Below, in pieces: positions 33,864 to 45,010 of a stretch of 64,000 bases of DNA. The notes below the pieces were generated by a model. It saw nothing but the letters and a program-made list of their open reading frames with translations. It made no database searches and was not told the DNA's origin. Numbering within the stretch: the stretch's first letter is position 1; each line of letters begins with the position of its first letter. Source of the DNA: Trichobilharzia regenti (taxonomy: Eukaryota > Platyhelminthes > Trematoda > Strigeidida > Schistosomatidae); assembly GCA_944472135.2 (NCBI GenBank), contig OX235262.1, positions 71,734,887 to 71,798,886 on the forward strand. Reading direction: 5' to 3'. Made by a program: the position numbers and the translations under genes.

Positions 33864-34015
33864 CTTTCTATAGTTTTGGTTTGTAAGGATTAGTTATGTT
33901 TTACGAGTTGATCACGGATTGATATCAGTTAGAGAACCATTGAAAACCAGGGAGTACTGGACAGCTGCTGGTTTTCAATGGTTCTCTAACTGATATCAAT
34001 CCGTGATCAACTCGT
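33864..34015 (+). mobile_element. Coreless family B hairpin with 12-bp TSD
   Basis: A leader (33864-33898) precedes perfectly complementary 52-base arms 33899-33950 and 33968-34019 with a 17-base loop. AAAATATTGTTA flanks it at 33852-33863 and 34016-34027 (the last bases of the arm overlap the duplication). The leader and arm match the full B element at 62790-63148, but the tRNA-like core is deleted. Confidence 0.85.
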
Positions 34016-34229
34016 AAAATATTGTTAATAAGGCTTATATAGGTGATAAGAATAACAAAGTTAGTATATGCATATATGTAGACAATTCAATAAATAAATA
34101 AATTAGGTCAAATCAAATGGAACGATAATCAGAGTTTAAATAAATATCATAAAAGTACGAAGGAGAGGGATGATAAGAAATGGTGGGAGGGTTTTGAATA
34201 GAATTCACCTAGGCGAAGCAAGGGAGAGA

Positions 34230-34590
34230 CAAAGGTAGAACAAATTTCTTTTGTATACAAAGACTAGGATTGTTCTCTCGAATTCATTCCCATAGCTTCG
34301 GCTAAGTGTAAAAGACGGGTTCTGATTCCGTTCGAAAGACTCAATGGAATGCGGTAAATAACTTTGAAGGCACTATTTTTGTCCACTTGGTGACCACTGT
34401 CAATCAAATGAGCCAAAATAGAACTTCGTATGGACTTTATTTGACCTTTTCCGAACCATGAAGGAAGATGCTCATTAATGCGTTTGTTAAGCTGTCTAGT
34501 TGTTCGGTCTATATAGCTTTCTCCACAGGAGCAACTAAATTTATAGATACACATGGAAGTGGCACGTGCCACTTATGAGTTACATAATAA
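34230..34590 (-). pseudogene. PLE GIY-YIG endonuclease fragment, first of two
   Basis: The 102-residue frame 34572-34264 reads MCIYKFSCSCGESYIDRTTR, then NKRINEHLPSWFGKGQIKS, ILAHLIDSGHQVD and AFKVIYRIP. This is the PLE endonuclease with the CxC pair typical of Penelope GIY-YIG domains. YIG is changed to YID. The reverse transcriptase is missing. Confidence 0.8.
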
Positions 34591-34639
34591 TAATAATAAG
34601 GGTGAACAAGGACAGATAAAGAGAGTTTAAATAAATATC

Positions 34640-35060
34640 ATAAAAGTTAAAAAGTTTACTTAAGCCATAAGAGAAACAAAGACAGAACAAATTTCTATTG
34701 TTTTCAAAGATTTAGATGGTTCTATCTAATAAATTCGCATAGCTTCAGCTATACATAAAAGGTGGGTTCAAATTCTGTTCGAAAAGTTCAACACAATGCG
34801 AAAGGTAATTTTGAAGTCACTTCTTCCGTCCACTTGGTGATCTCTATGACAAAATAGAACTTCTAATAGATTTTACTTGGGGTTTTCTGAACTATGAAGG
34901 AAGATGTTCAGTAATACGTTTGTTGAGCTGCCTAGTCGTTCACCCTATATAGCTTTCTTCATAGGATCAACTAAATTTATAGATACACATAGATGTGGCA
35001 CAACTAGACAGCTTGTCTTTCACTTGAGCAATTATCATTGGTCGGCTGTATAAGCCCGTT
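34640..35060 (-). pseudogene. PLE GIY-YIG endonuclease fragment, second of two
   Basis: A more decayed copy of the same region as 34230-34590, on the same strand and immediately adjacent, with several frame changes. It extends upstream to 35060. Confidence 0.7.
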
Positions 35061-35242
35061 TTATGGCTGTAGATAATCCTAGATGTAAGACTTCACCAGC
35101 CGCGAACTCACTGAATTGCAATTTTAGGAAGAGTTGTTTCTTTTTAACTGTTGTCGATTTTTCTTTATTAATCACCTTTCTAAGATTTATACCTTCCATG
35201 AACTATTCTATAAATTACATAATCCAATCTTCAAGAGTTGGT

Positions 35243-35803
35243 TAGTAAGGATTAGATTTGTTTTTACGAGTTTGACCACGGATTGATGTCAGTTAGAGAA
35301 GTATTGAAAACCAGGGAGTATTGAACAGCTGTTTCGTCCTTGTTTGCGGATCACTGGCAGTACTCACCCACTGCCAGGGTTCGAACCCAGGACCTTTTTG
35401 TTACAAGGCAAGCTCGTATTCCATTCAAACACTGGGCCCGACTCAGTGGTCAGCCAATGAATTCTAGTCCTAGTGAGAAGTCGTGACCAGTGACGTCCAT
35501 CCAGTCAAATGTATGAGGATGGATATCCCACCGATGACATTGGTTGGGGTCGCGCTAAATACATCACGAATTGGCAGAAGTTAGAATTCATGGGTTAGCC
35601 ACTTAATCGAGTTCTAGTGGCTGAATGGTAGCTAGCTTGCCTTGTAACCAGAAGGTCCTGGATCCGAACCCTGTCAGTGGGTGCGTACTGTCTGTGATTC
35701 CCAAACTAGGAGGATGAAACAGCTGTCCAGTACTCCATGGTTTTCAATGGTTCTCTAACTGATATCAATCCATGGTCAAACTCATAATCCAATCTATTAA
35801 TTA
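35243..35803 (+). mobile_element. Family B head-to-head inverted dimer
   Basis: The outer arms 35267-35339 and 35714-35787 are mirror images. Inside lie two tRNA-like cores in opposite orientation: 35360-35450 on the minus strand (B-box complement GGTTCGAACCC) and 35610-35690 on the plus strand (TAGTGGCTGAATGGTA and GGATCCGAACCC). Confidence 0.75.
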
Positions 35804-35879
35804 ATGTTTAACTACGATTATAATCACAGATATTTCGTCGCGATTCACATTATTATTGTAAAGCTTGACCTGGTTACTT

Positions 35880-36000
35880 AAATATCCTGAGTTCAATCCT
35901 TTAACGTGAGGTGATGGGTGAATGCTGTTGAAGAATGTCAAATCCTCTAGTGCCATTCGACTTTAAATGGCTCTCTAAATGAAGATCAATTCATGACCTA
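35880..36000 (+). repeat. Worn family B remnant
   Basis: It retains a B-box-like GAGTTCAATCC and TGGCTCTCTAAATGAAGATCAATT, a decayed terminal arm. Confidence 0.5.
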
Positions 36001-36535
36001 ACTTGGAATAATAGATGAATCCATTGTGTCCTACATAACTGTGGTCTACTTGTGTTAACCCGAAGACTTTATATGTCTCAGAATTGATGTTCAGCAAGTA
36101 ACCCATTAATGAAATGCAGAAGTAACTAATGTCTTTTTTGTGTCTATGAATAAACAAATGGGTTTTAATAGTTGAAACCATATTTAGCAATACTATTTAT
36201 GCAAATACATTTTAAATACTGTATTACTAAATTTTGTTATACTACTCATAATCACTTATGCTTGAATAGAATTTTGTCTGCATATGAATCATTACCCACA
36301 ACTGAATTCGAAATGAGATAATTGTGACCCTATACTAACAGTTTTGTTAACGATTGTATATACAGACTACAAGACATAATTAATTACAAATACACTATGA
36401 TACCAATTAAGGTAGAAGAAAGGGGTAGGTGATTCATCTCAGGTTACTCATATTTCAGTTTGTTAACTGAACTGCAATTTGGACATAATCAACCTTATTT
36501 ATTTATTTGTTTAGTATATTATAACCACCAACGAT
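36001..36535. other. No supported gene
   Basis: AT-rich, with no recognisable feature. Confidence 0.4.
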
Positions 36536-37130
36536 TATTATTATTATTCAATGGGGTTCCAAGTTGAACGTACGAGTACAGTAACACATGTCCAATTTCT
36601 TCTATTTTCTGCCGTCCTCTTCAGCTGGCTGACTCCACGATTGCCCATAATCTCTCATCTCCTCCTCACCAGCACACGATCTCCTCCATGTCAACCTTGC
36701 ATCGACGACCCACTCATCGCTTCCCATTAGCATTCCACTCGAGCAATGGCCTGCATTATGCGTGATATCATTCGACGGCCTCCTCAATGGATGCCCGGTC
36801 CATCTCCATTTTCTCCTACATATTTATTGAGCGACTGGCTCTCGCTTGTTGATTTGTTCCCAGCCACAGTTTCTCGCTGCTAATACTTTCTGGCCGCCGG
36901 CCGACCAGGAATTTGATCTTCAGTAGGCAGAGAAGGCAGCTGTTAATAAAAATTTGCAGCCACCTGTTGGAAACCCTTTTTCTTGACATACTGGTCAAGT
37001 TCCTGACCCGTACAGAAGGACCGACTTGACACTGGTGTTGAAAATTAGAATCTTGTTCTTTATGCTGGCTGAGTGCAGTGCAGAAGATTTTCAAGCGATT
37101 ATAGCGTCCAATAAACGTTTGAGTCACATC
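36536..37130 (-). pseudogene. RTE C-terminal fragment
   Basis: The minus strand gives NRWLQIFINSCLLCLLKIKF, SSEKLWLGTNQQA and RLTWRRSCAGEEEMRDYGQS, parallel to the intact RTE C-terminus. The tail at 36536-36550 is (TTA)n. It is frame-broken. Confidence 0.8.
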
Positions 37131-37984
37131 AGAATTCGGAAAAGTAACCTCTGATATACTTACATGCCGCTCTACTCAACACTATCTCATACATATTCAT
37201 AATCATGACGCAATATACTACTGATTGACTCAGATGAGTAGTTGAATACCACTTCCACCAACCAACATCAGTATTTACTAGCCAGATAGAAGTGATCCAA
37301 TGCCGGATAGCCATTCTGCGCATTCGGCATAGAACTCATCTGGGGGTAGACTAGGTCTAACTCAAGTCAAAGAGCAGAATCAGTTTGAACCACCCGGATT
37401 TTAGCTTGAGACTTGGGAAAACTAGTAATACTTTGGATCAAATTGGCAATTAACACGATGTGAGATGAAATTTCACCAGAATTTCCTTTGGAAAACAAAA
37501 ATATTCAGATGACACTGGTATATAATCTGCTTGATTCCATAAATGACAATTAAGAGTGTAAGCATCAATGGATGACCTTTAGATGTTTAGATAACTTCCA
37601 TTTGGTTAGAAAGCACTGCTGGTTAATGTGAATGGTATTTAACTACTCATAACAATTAATTAGTAGTGTAAAGTATCTAATTTAGTGTGATTAAGATTGA
37701 CAGAGGACACAGCTGGAATACTTTTAATAGTGATGTATTTCAAAAAATTGACAATGCAATGATTACCAATTAACCCGACAACAACAAAACGACGATAACG
37801 TCTGAACGATGGGACGTGATACAAATTACCCGTATAAGTTGTTCAGGGTGGCTTGTTTCCAATTTTTCCTTCTCATCACACCCCTTCTTTAGAGTATACA
37901 CTGCAAACAATCATAAATATTGAATATCTTATAAATAATCTTACTTCGTCAGTCAATATTTTATCGGTAGAATAGTCGCTAGCC
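37131..37984. other. Unassigned sequence
   Basis: No ORF or repeat family can be supported in this stretch. Confidence 0.4.
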
Positions 37985-38165
37985 ACCGGTCAACTCACTC
38001 CCAAATCTCGCTTAGCCAGGAGTAAGTGCGGTAAACAGGGAAGGTTTGATGTTAGGCTAGCCACCTTATCCTGTTAAAACAATAATACCACTACTAATAA
38101 TAATTCAGAGTTCTAGGGCTTGAAACCTTATGTTCCATTTGGAACGTAAAGGAACAGAAAAGTGT
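37985..38165 (+). mobile_element. SINE with RTE-like tail, 5'-truncated
   Basis: It lacks the tRNA-like head. The body GGCTAGCCACCTTATCCTGT and tail TTATGTTCCATTTGGAACGT match the 56676-56910 copy. Confidence 0.7.
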
Positions 38166-38171
38166 TATTTC

Positions 38172-38400
38172 GTTTGGTGATGACTAGCAGTGGAATGCAG
38201 GATGTGAATTTTGTCCGATTTAGGACTCATTATTGGGAGGACCTGCGTTTCTTAGATTCAACTACTAGGCATCATCAACCAAAATAACATCATGTTAATC
38301 TTCAGACTTCATCGATACGTCTGTACTGAGAGTCGACATTAGAACAGTGGCAGAGCATACCGGTCCAACATAGACAAGGTGAAAATACAAATTAATTTAA
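38172..38400. mobile_element. Family C element, short copy
   Basis: GATGACTAGCAGTGGAATGC at the left is mirrored by ACTACTAGGCATCATCAACC at 38262-38281. The tRNA-like core is absent and a worn leader follows. Confidence 0.65.
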
Positions 38401-38409
38401 ACAATCTTA

Positions 38410-38860
38410 CGAATATTTTGGTCATAGATTGATGTCAATTAAAGAACCACTGGGATAACGATTTCGTCCTTTTTGAAACCACGCACGTACAATTCACTAC
38501 AGCCTACCTCTTGGAAATCAACTCAGTGCTTGTTAGTGACTGGTTACAAGAAGAAGTCACCAGGTGTTCCACTGGGAAGTTGTGAACTTTAGCGTCCAAC
38601 AAGGTAGGGTTTGAGGACAAATATATGCCCACAACATTGGATGGTTGTCGCAATAAAATCGCGAATTGTCAGAAATTAAAATCCATGAGCCATTGAATTC
38701 CAGCCCAAGTGGCTGAGTGGTCGACGAATTCGGCATTGTAACCTGAATGTCTTGGGTAAGATCACCGATGTAGTCGTGAGTGAGTACTACTAAAGAGTCC
38801 CAAAGTAGGACGAAACAGTAGTCCAGATCCCTCTGGTCTTAAATGATTCTCTATATCTCT
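38410..38860. mobile_element. Family B inverted dimer, degenerate
   Basis: Terminal arms GATTGATGTCAATTAAAGAA and AAATGATTCTCTATATCTC flank an A-box-like AGTGGCTGAGTGGTCG at 38701-38716. B boxes are not clear. Confidence 0.55.
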
Positions 38861-39204
38861 ATAGCCTAATGCTTGAAAATCTTAGGTATGAGTAGAATTT
38901 TATGTATTTATAGTTCACAGTAACTACAACTTTGACATTTTTTATTCAATCGTAACACTTCGAGGAAAAAGATAAAGTAGTTTGCATGATCTTTCTGTGT
39001 GAATAAAAGTCGACTGATGTTGGTACACAAAAAAATAATAATAAACTGAACAAATTAATCAATATGTATTCAAAGTTATTCGATCATACCACTATTATAA
39101 AAACAAATAAGCTGATCTGTTGTGGTGTGATCTGTGTAAGAGAAGACCATTCTTTTATAATTGGCGATGATCTCAAGGTAATTTAAGTCGATATTTACTC
39201 TATT
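38861..39204. other. No recognisable feature
   Basis: AT-rich spacer. Confidence 0.4.
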
Positions 39205-39410
39205 TATTATTTTATTTTTGATTACAGCTTGATTTCACACTGTATTTTTGGTACAAGTATGGAATTTTCAACATGCGATATCGGTAGCCCAAATTCTGCA
39301 GGCCGACCGTTGATATCAGGTGTGCGTCGGCAGGGGATCGAAACCCGGACCATATGTATGGCCAGCGAGAGTCCTAACCGCCACGTCGTACTAGTGGTTA
39401 ATAGAGATAT
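39205..39410 (-). mobile_element. tRNA-derived SINE, family A
   Basis: The tail TTTATTTTTGATTACAGCTT (complement) leads to the body with ACTGTATTTTTGGTACAAG and the head with B-box complement GGGGATCGAAACCC. It is nearly complete; the A box is worn. Confidence 0.85.
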
Positions 39411-39775
39411 AAGATCAGTAAGGTATTTCGCACAGAGAAGGGTTAGAAACGGCCAATCCCGAAAACTCTACATCTTGACATATCTTGTGGCGGTTTCTAG
39501 TCAGCAGCGGTAAGTTCTTAATACGTACATAACTTCAATAACCATTTGGAACAGGTCATGTGTGACTTGCCTCAAACAGTTGACCAATAGGCTCTACAGT
39601 CAAGGAGCACTAATCCTCTTTTACTTCCGGGCATTCCAAGAAGAAGACAGTCAGAGATCCCCATTACTCACTGACTGACTGACAAGCCCCAAAAAGAACG
39701 AAATACAAGTTCTAAACTTTTCACTGTTACCCACCACCAACAACCAGTAAATAATAAACACAAAAAAATTCATCC
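39411..39775. other. No supported gene
   Basis: Unassigned, apart from a family-C-like short stretch near 39680-39740. Confidence 0.35.
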
Positions 39776-39783
39776 TTTAAACT

Positions 39784-39789
39784 TTTATT
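39784..39789 (-). promoter_or_regulatory. Possible poly(A) signal for the heat-shock gene
   Basis: TTTATT on the plus strand reads AATAAA on the minus strand, about 940 bases past the stop codon at 40730. No closer canonical signal was noticed. The assignment is tentative. Confidence 0.25.
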
Positions 39790-39954
39790 AATGAGATAAA
39801 GCACTGCTGAATGAAAATTAAAGGCGATCGATCAATGGAGTAGCAGGTCATTCTCGTCAAATAACACACCAACCCAATACATTGTGATTGACAAGCAATC
39901 AAAGTAGCTATGTGTACAGAATTCAAGAGATAATAATGACAATAACCAGGATGA

Positions 39955-40640
39955 TGATGATAATAATAATAATAACAATAGTAAGTAAGTAATAACGATA
40001 ATAAAACTTGGGAAACTGAAACGACCGAAAAAAGGGATCGCAGGCACACATGCATGTTTTGTTTTCACAGTAGAATGGATTATTCAGACCGAAATGTGTG
40101 TGTGTGTGTGTATGAGTGGGTGATTGAGTGCTTACGTGTGTCTTCAACGCAGATAGAACAAGTCACGCATTACAGTACTCATCATCTATCTATCTATCAT
40201 CTATCCATCTCATTAGAAAATACTTTTGTCTTCATTCCTTAACAAAACGAAAAGATAAGGAGAAAAAGGAATACTGAGGGCGGGAGACAGAGAGAGAGAG
40301 AGAGAAGTTCGGCAGATGCAACATGCATCATTCCATTAGGAAAACGAAAAGCACTTGAACAAATGAATAACCAACTGAAAACAAGGGAGAAGACAAGTAA
40401 TTGTGTGTGTGTGTGTGTGTGGGAGAGAGAGGGGGTGAATATATTTGCCGAAAGAGAAATTGGGGTTTTATGCTTCGATTGAATAACAACAGTTAGAGCA
40501 CTACAGATCGATCGATAAGGAAACAAAACAAAATTACACATATGTATGCATACTACAATGGTGTACACACACACACACACAAATATATAGTGAGAGTTGA
40601 CTGATGTTCACGAAGAAACAAGGAACAGCAAAGAAAACAA
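39955..40640. repeat. Microsatellite-rich 3' flank
   Basis: It contains TG runs at about 40096-40112 and 40402-40420, a GA run at about 40288-40304, a CA run at about 40565-40580 and AATAAT repeats at about 39960-39980. It may be 3' UTR of the gene ending at 40730. Confidence 0.7.
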
Positions 40641-40729
40641 CCTGTAGACTTGCATTAATCTCATTCATATATGATGATGTATTAGCTAGCGTTTAGCAGA
40701 GTGATTGATTTGACTTCACATTCTCCTCT

Positions 40730-41013
40730 TTAAACTGTGCACAGCAGTGGAGCTTCAACAACTAAAGTTGTTCCAATCAATTGAGCAGTAACTGAGAATG
40801 GATCTACCGTTTCAGGAATTTCATAGGACTGCGTGAATTCAGCTGTTGAAGTTGATGATCCTTCAGTTTTCTTTTGACATCCTGTGATAACAATACAATT
40901 TGAGTCCATACGTACGCATAATTCATCTGCTTTGTATACTGGATCAACAGTCACTTCAAGATGTAATTTTCTGCCATTAATACCATCTTTCATGATTGTT
41001 GGTCCAGAACGAC
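40730..41013 (-). CDS. p40-family small heat-shock protein, last exon (second alpha-crystallin domain)
   Basis: This terminal exon adds 93 residues and a TAA at 40730-40732. The acceptor AG is at 41015-41014 after a T-rich tract; the exon begins in phase 1, which exactly fits the donor at 55667. The translation holds the alpha-crystallin strands RKLHLEVTVDPVYKADEL, DSNCIVITGCQKK, AEFTQSYEIPETVDPFSV and a closing TLVVEAPLL, the order and spacing found in the C-terminal domain of the schistosome major egg antigen p40. Such proteins are ATP-independent chaperones of the sHSP family; p40 is abundant in eggs. The sequence differs enough from p40 as I recall it to be a paralogue. No stop or shift is present. 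N-terminal exons are not in view. Confidence 0.88.
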
Positions 41014-41091
41014 CTAAATTGTAGAAAAAAAGTAGGAATTTATACAAAAAATTACAATGAAGTTTTAAAAATATAATATATTTTTGAAGTC

Positions 41092-41492
41092 AACTGGAGT
41101 GTACTGATGCGCATCTCATCCTGTCTGGGACTCGTCATCTGGATGTACCTGCACTCCTAAGTCAATGAGTGATGGTGTTCCCACCAAGGCTCGAACCAAG
41201 CGTCTGTAGTTTCAAACGCCAAAGCACTTCGGTCCAATCAATCGACAGGAAAATCTAAATTGAATTAAATAATTAATAAAACCTGTTGCACACGAAGAGG
41301 TGGCTCTCGTGGTCCAATTGGTCTAATGGATAACGCTTTGGCCTTTGAAACTATCAGTACTGGGTTTGGGCCCCAGTGGGAGCACTATAACTCACTAAGT
41401 AATGAAGGTACATTCAGATGATGAGTCTCAAATAGGACGAAATGCACATGACTAGATTCCACTTACTGCTAGTCCCCATTCACTAAGTCATT
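41092..41492 (+). mobile_element. Family C hairpin element
   Basis: Arms at about 41100-41200 and 41385-41480 flank a plus-strand tRNA-like core with TTGGTCTAATGGATAACGC and GGGTTTGGGCCCC at about 41315-41375. A mirrored second core remnant lies at 41186-41222. Confidence 0.75.
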
Positions 41493-41639
41493 GGTAAAAC
41501 ATTAAGAAGACTTTAGTTTGTAAAAGAAGGATAAAATAGCGACACCCGCTTTCCAGACGTGTACATCAGTAGAAACAACATTGGAACCCTACAAAAAAGT
41601 ATGCAGGAAAGCTAGATATAATTGAAACTATGACAATAT

Positions 41640-41830
41640 ATTTTTTATATATTTTGATTACAGCTTGATGCCACACCGTATTTTTGGTACAGGTATGGAA
41701 TTTTCAGCATCTGATATCGGTAGCCAAAATATTGCAGGCCGACCATAGATATCGTGTGAGTCGGTAGGAGATCGAACCCCGGACCATGTGCATGGTCAGC
41801 GAGAGTCCTAACCTCTGTGTCCAATAGTTC
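41640..41830 (-). mobile_element. tRNA-derived SINE, family A
   Basis: It has the same tail-body-head order as 39205-39410: GATTACAGCTTGATGCCACA, GGCCGACCATAGATATC and B-box complement GATCGAACCCC. Confidence 0.8.
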
Positions 41831-41849
41831 ATTAAAGGAATCTCTTAAA

Positions 41850-42025
41850 ACATTATTGAGTTCGAGTCGCGGCCGACACACTCCTAAACCTTGCTTTGCC
41901 AGTTGTAAGCCCAGAAAAGATTAAACGTTTGGCTTTTAAGATTAACAGTTTTGTCCCATTAAAATAAGACCATCTCTACTAAAAATGTAAAGCTCATACT
42001 ATAAGCTCTATGTTCATTCCACTTA
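41850..42025 (+). mobile_element. SINE with RTE-like tail, degenerate
   Basis: B-box-like GAGTTCGAGTCG at about 41856 is followed by CACTCCTAAACCTTGCTTTG and a worn tail CTATGTTCATTCCACTTAG. Confidence 0.55.
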
Positions 42026-42645
42026 GAAAATAGATTAAGCAATCTAAATCCCTCCCCGCAGCCGAATTACAAACGCCAAGAACAATTGATTTAAAGACAA
42101 AAAAGGATATATTAAAATTTTACATGTACCTTGTGATGAATACGCGCCTGACTACTTTTTAGTTCAATTAAATGTCACCATATCTCATGACGAAATGTCA
42201 ACGATTAAAGGTAGAAAGAACGATAAACAATCTCTCCTCCCTCCTGCCTCTTCAATTTAATTAACATTCCTAACACCAAAAACCAATTCCCACCTCCTCA
42301 CTTCCTTTCATACAGATTTAAATAGACGCCAAAAGTAGTTGCAGTTAAGTATAAGCACTAATAATTCATTATTATCATGACTATCTAAGGTATGTGATGT
42401 TCAAATTTGACATTTTAGAAACTTAAGGATTACGGTACCAAACGCGCGCACACGCACGTACAAACGGGGATTCAGTGTGGCAATGGTAGAACACTGTTTA
42501 ATTCAATTTTTGAAGAGAAATAAGCAAGAAGATATTGCATTACGAAATATTGTGTACTTTTTAATCAATGAAAAGAAAGCGATAAGATTACTATTTTGTA
42601 TTTTGGAAAAATAAGAAACACCAATGAAAGATAACACTCCTTGGT
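42026..42645. other. Unassigned intronic sequence
   Basis: No gene or repeat family can be supported. Confidence 0.4.
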
Positions 42646-42650
42646 TTAAA

Positions 42651-42671
42651 TATATATATATATATATATAC
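42651..42671. repeat. (TA)n microsatellite
   Basis: A short TA run directly beside the D element leader. Confidence 0.9.
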
Positions 42672-42674
42672 TCT

Positions 42675-43117
42675 TGATTGGATACTGGTAACTAGTGTGA
42701 TGCATCTAGTCTTTTCTTTGGTGCAGATTGGATTCTATCAGTCACGTTTACAGTGTGACCAACATTCTAAGTGGCTCGCCATCATGGTGCACTTTGAATT
42801 GTTCGTATTAGATGGTTGGAGGTAATCGGTTGAGGGAAGCCTTGCATGACCTAGGTTTCATGCTAGTCGGCACTCACCAGTTAGTAAGCCGTGTCTGCAA
42901 CCTTGAAGGAACTCATGTCCTTTCTGAGGTCAATCATAAGTCCGAATAGCTCAGTGGTAACGTCTTTGACTGTAGCCCTGGGTGATGGGGTTCAAATTGC
43001 AGAAGGGACATGAGTTTCTTCAAGGTTGCAGATACACCTTGCTAGCTGGTGAGTACCAACTAGCACCAAATCTAAGTCCAAGGCTTCCTGATGATTGCCT
43101 CCAACAATATAATACCC
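42675..43117 (+). mobile_element. Family D hairpin element, best copy
   Basis: The leader (42675-42802) starts TTGATTGGATACTGGTAACT. Arms 42803-42925 and 43008-43117 are imperfect mirrors (AGGTTTCATGCTAGTCGGCA against ...). The tRNA-like core at 42939-43004 lies in the loop on the same strand as the leader. Confidence 0.8.
42939..43004 (+). repeat. tRNA-like core of family D
   Basis: The A box reads TAGCTCAGTGGTAACG and the B box GGGGTTCAAATTG, in tRNA order and spacing. The acceptor stem is not preserved, so this is not called a tRNA gene. Confidence 0.65.
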
Positions 43118-43876
43118 AGATGTATGCATGACATTTTCAGAAGTGAATCCCATGATGAGGGAGTACGGAAAAGGAATCATAGTAATTGTGGTTACTACTA
43201 CCATAGCAACAATAACTATGACTACAACTACCACTGATTCTAATAATTAATGTTGGCGTCATTGAGACAGAAATGAATTACGTAATAATCACAATATTCA
43301 TAGAAGTAATAATTCAGTGTTAGGGAAAGTGATGTTCTATGACTGAAAAAGGAATAGAGAAAAGAAAAGTATGAAACATGTGACATATGTACCTTCAGCA
43401 GAAAGGAAATCCACAGAATAAAACTGAAGGAGTGTGTAAAGAAGGAGATCAATTGTAAAAGTTAGGCAATAGTGGAGGTGTGGGTGTATCCGTGTGCTGA
43501 AAGTTTGTTAAATGTCTTTAGTAATCAATTCACTAGTATCATTCAAAACATCGTTTTTGTAATTTATTCCTTTACTTCACTTCCTCAACACCTGTCAAGA
43601 GGACACTGTTTGTCGTCTTGATATAATCAATCAAAATAATTTGTCCTCAAACCTAACCGAACTTCAATGTGACCAGGAATGCATAAAGGTCTGTTACCAA
43701 GTCTCTTGCTTTCTGCCGTTACAGCAGATCTATGAATATGGAAATTGAAGGATAATAACATCTAGTTAAAGAATAAATTTTTCCAAACTTATAAATTTAA
43801 ACACGGCTGTGAAAAGCGAACTTAAGTAAACCTACTCCATTCTCTTCAGGTTCTTACACAATCACAATGTGTATAT
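43118..43876. other. Unassigned intronic sequence
   Basis: A short imperfect repeat of ACTAC-type units is at 43190-43230. No gene was found. Confidence 0.4.
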
Positions 43877-43877
43877 A

Positions 43878-44037
43878 TCTACCGTATTTTTGGTACAAGC
43901 ATGGAATTTTCAGCATGTGATATCGGTAGTTTAAATTTTGCAGTCCGACCATTGACATCAGATGTGCGTCGGCAGGGGATCGAAACCCAGACCATGAACT
44001 TGGTCGGTGAGAGTCGTAACCACTGTGTCACCGATGC
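43878..44037 (-). mobile_element. tRNA-derived SINE, family A, 3'-truncated
   Basis: The body and head are present (GATATCGGTAG, GGCAGGGGATCGAAACCC, head end GTGTCACCGATGC). The A-rich tail is missing. Confidence 0.8.
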
Positions 44038-44041
44038 ACAA

Positions 44042-44182
44042 AAAACCAGAGAGTACTGGACAGCTGTTTCCCCATCCTAGACTGGGATTCATTGACAGTA
44101 CGCACCCACCAACAGTTTTCGAACCCAGAACCTTCCGATTACAAAGCAAGCTCATATACCGTGCAGCTACTGACACTTAAAT
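44042..44182 (-). mobile_element. Family B element, partial
   Basis: It begins AAAACCAGAGAGTACTGGAC, includes B-box complement TTTTCGAACCC and ends near GTGCAGCTACTGACAC. It abuts the SINE at 44037. Confidence 0.7.
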
Positions 44183-44788
44183 TAGTGCCAGACGGGGCTG
44201 CAAAGTAATGCTTCGATTCTTAATCGATGGTTCTTACTATGCAACAAATCATAAGAGTAAAACCGTGACGGTTGTTGTAGTTACCATAATGGCCAGTTAT
44301 GTGGACGATACATTTTCAATGTAGAATAATAGATTAATTATGAGGTGATGAAATTAATAGTATTTGTGTAACAAACGTGCTAGGCTGAAATCGATTACAA
44401 AATATTGTGAAATAGGACACAATGGTGCTGATTAGTCATAATAAATTCATACAATGTGGGGTGGGAAAAACCAACAAGTCAGTTCAAGTTTATAAAAAGT
44501 GTTAGCTGAGTTGCTAGTACAAAGTGGAAGGTATTAAAGAGGAGATAGAAAGACTCCCATGACAGGCTCATAATACAATAACCAGTGTCTCAAATGAAAC
44601 AGCTGGAGGCATATATTGAGAAAAGAGATAATATCACAAATAATAAGTTCGGATAGTATAAATGGAAAATTCGATAGTATTGTGGGAGTGTTTGAATGAA
44701 GGGTATAAATTATGATGAATAATAATAGTAATTTTAATAATAAGCAAAGAAAAAAGCCATGAGGGCAAAGGAGAAAAAGCATTCTTGG
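44183..44788. other. Unassigned intronic sequence
   Basis: No gene. Minus-strand ORFs here are AT-rich and without motif. Confidence 0.4.
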
Positions 44789-44789
44789 T

Positions 44790-45010
44790 GAATTTGGCCA
44801 CGGTAGGAACAGCATCTGGACGCGTTCTTTTTGGATACAAACTTCTGGTTTAGTTGATCGTATTGCAACAGCTTCAGCTATGTGTAGGAGATATAAGGGA
44901 ACTGTATGTGATAACGACTTCGGAATTCGGTATATAATCCTGAAAGCTGTGTTAACATCGATGTGATGCCCAGACTGACTTTTAATTCATGATATGGGAA
45001 TATTTCATAC
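44790..45010 (-). pseudogene. PLE C-terminal remnant
   Basis: The minus strand holds a worn GHHIDVNTAFRIIYRIPKS-like segment, then LLHIAEAVAI-like and QKFVSKKN, matching the C-terminus at 34264-34400. This is my reading across frames. Confidence 0.55.

Noticed and set aside
39777..40147. Overlapping minus-strand ORFs with Tyr/Ile/His runs
   Set aside because: They are translations of microsatellites (TAA, TG) downstream of the heat-shock stop.
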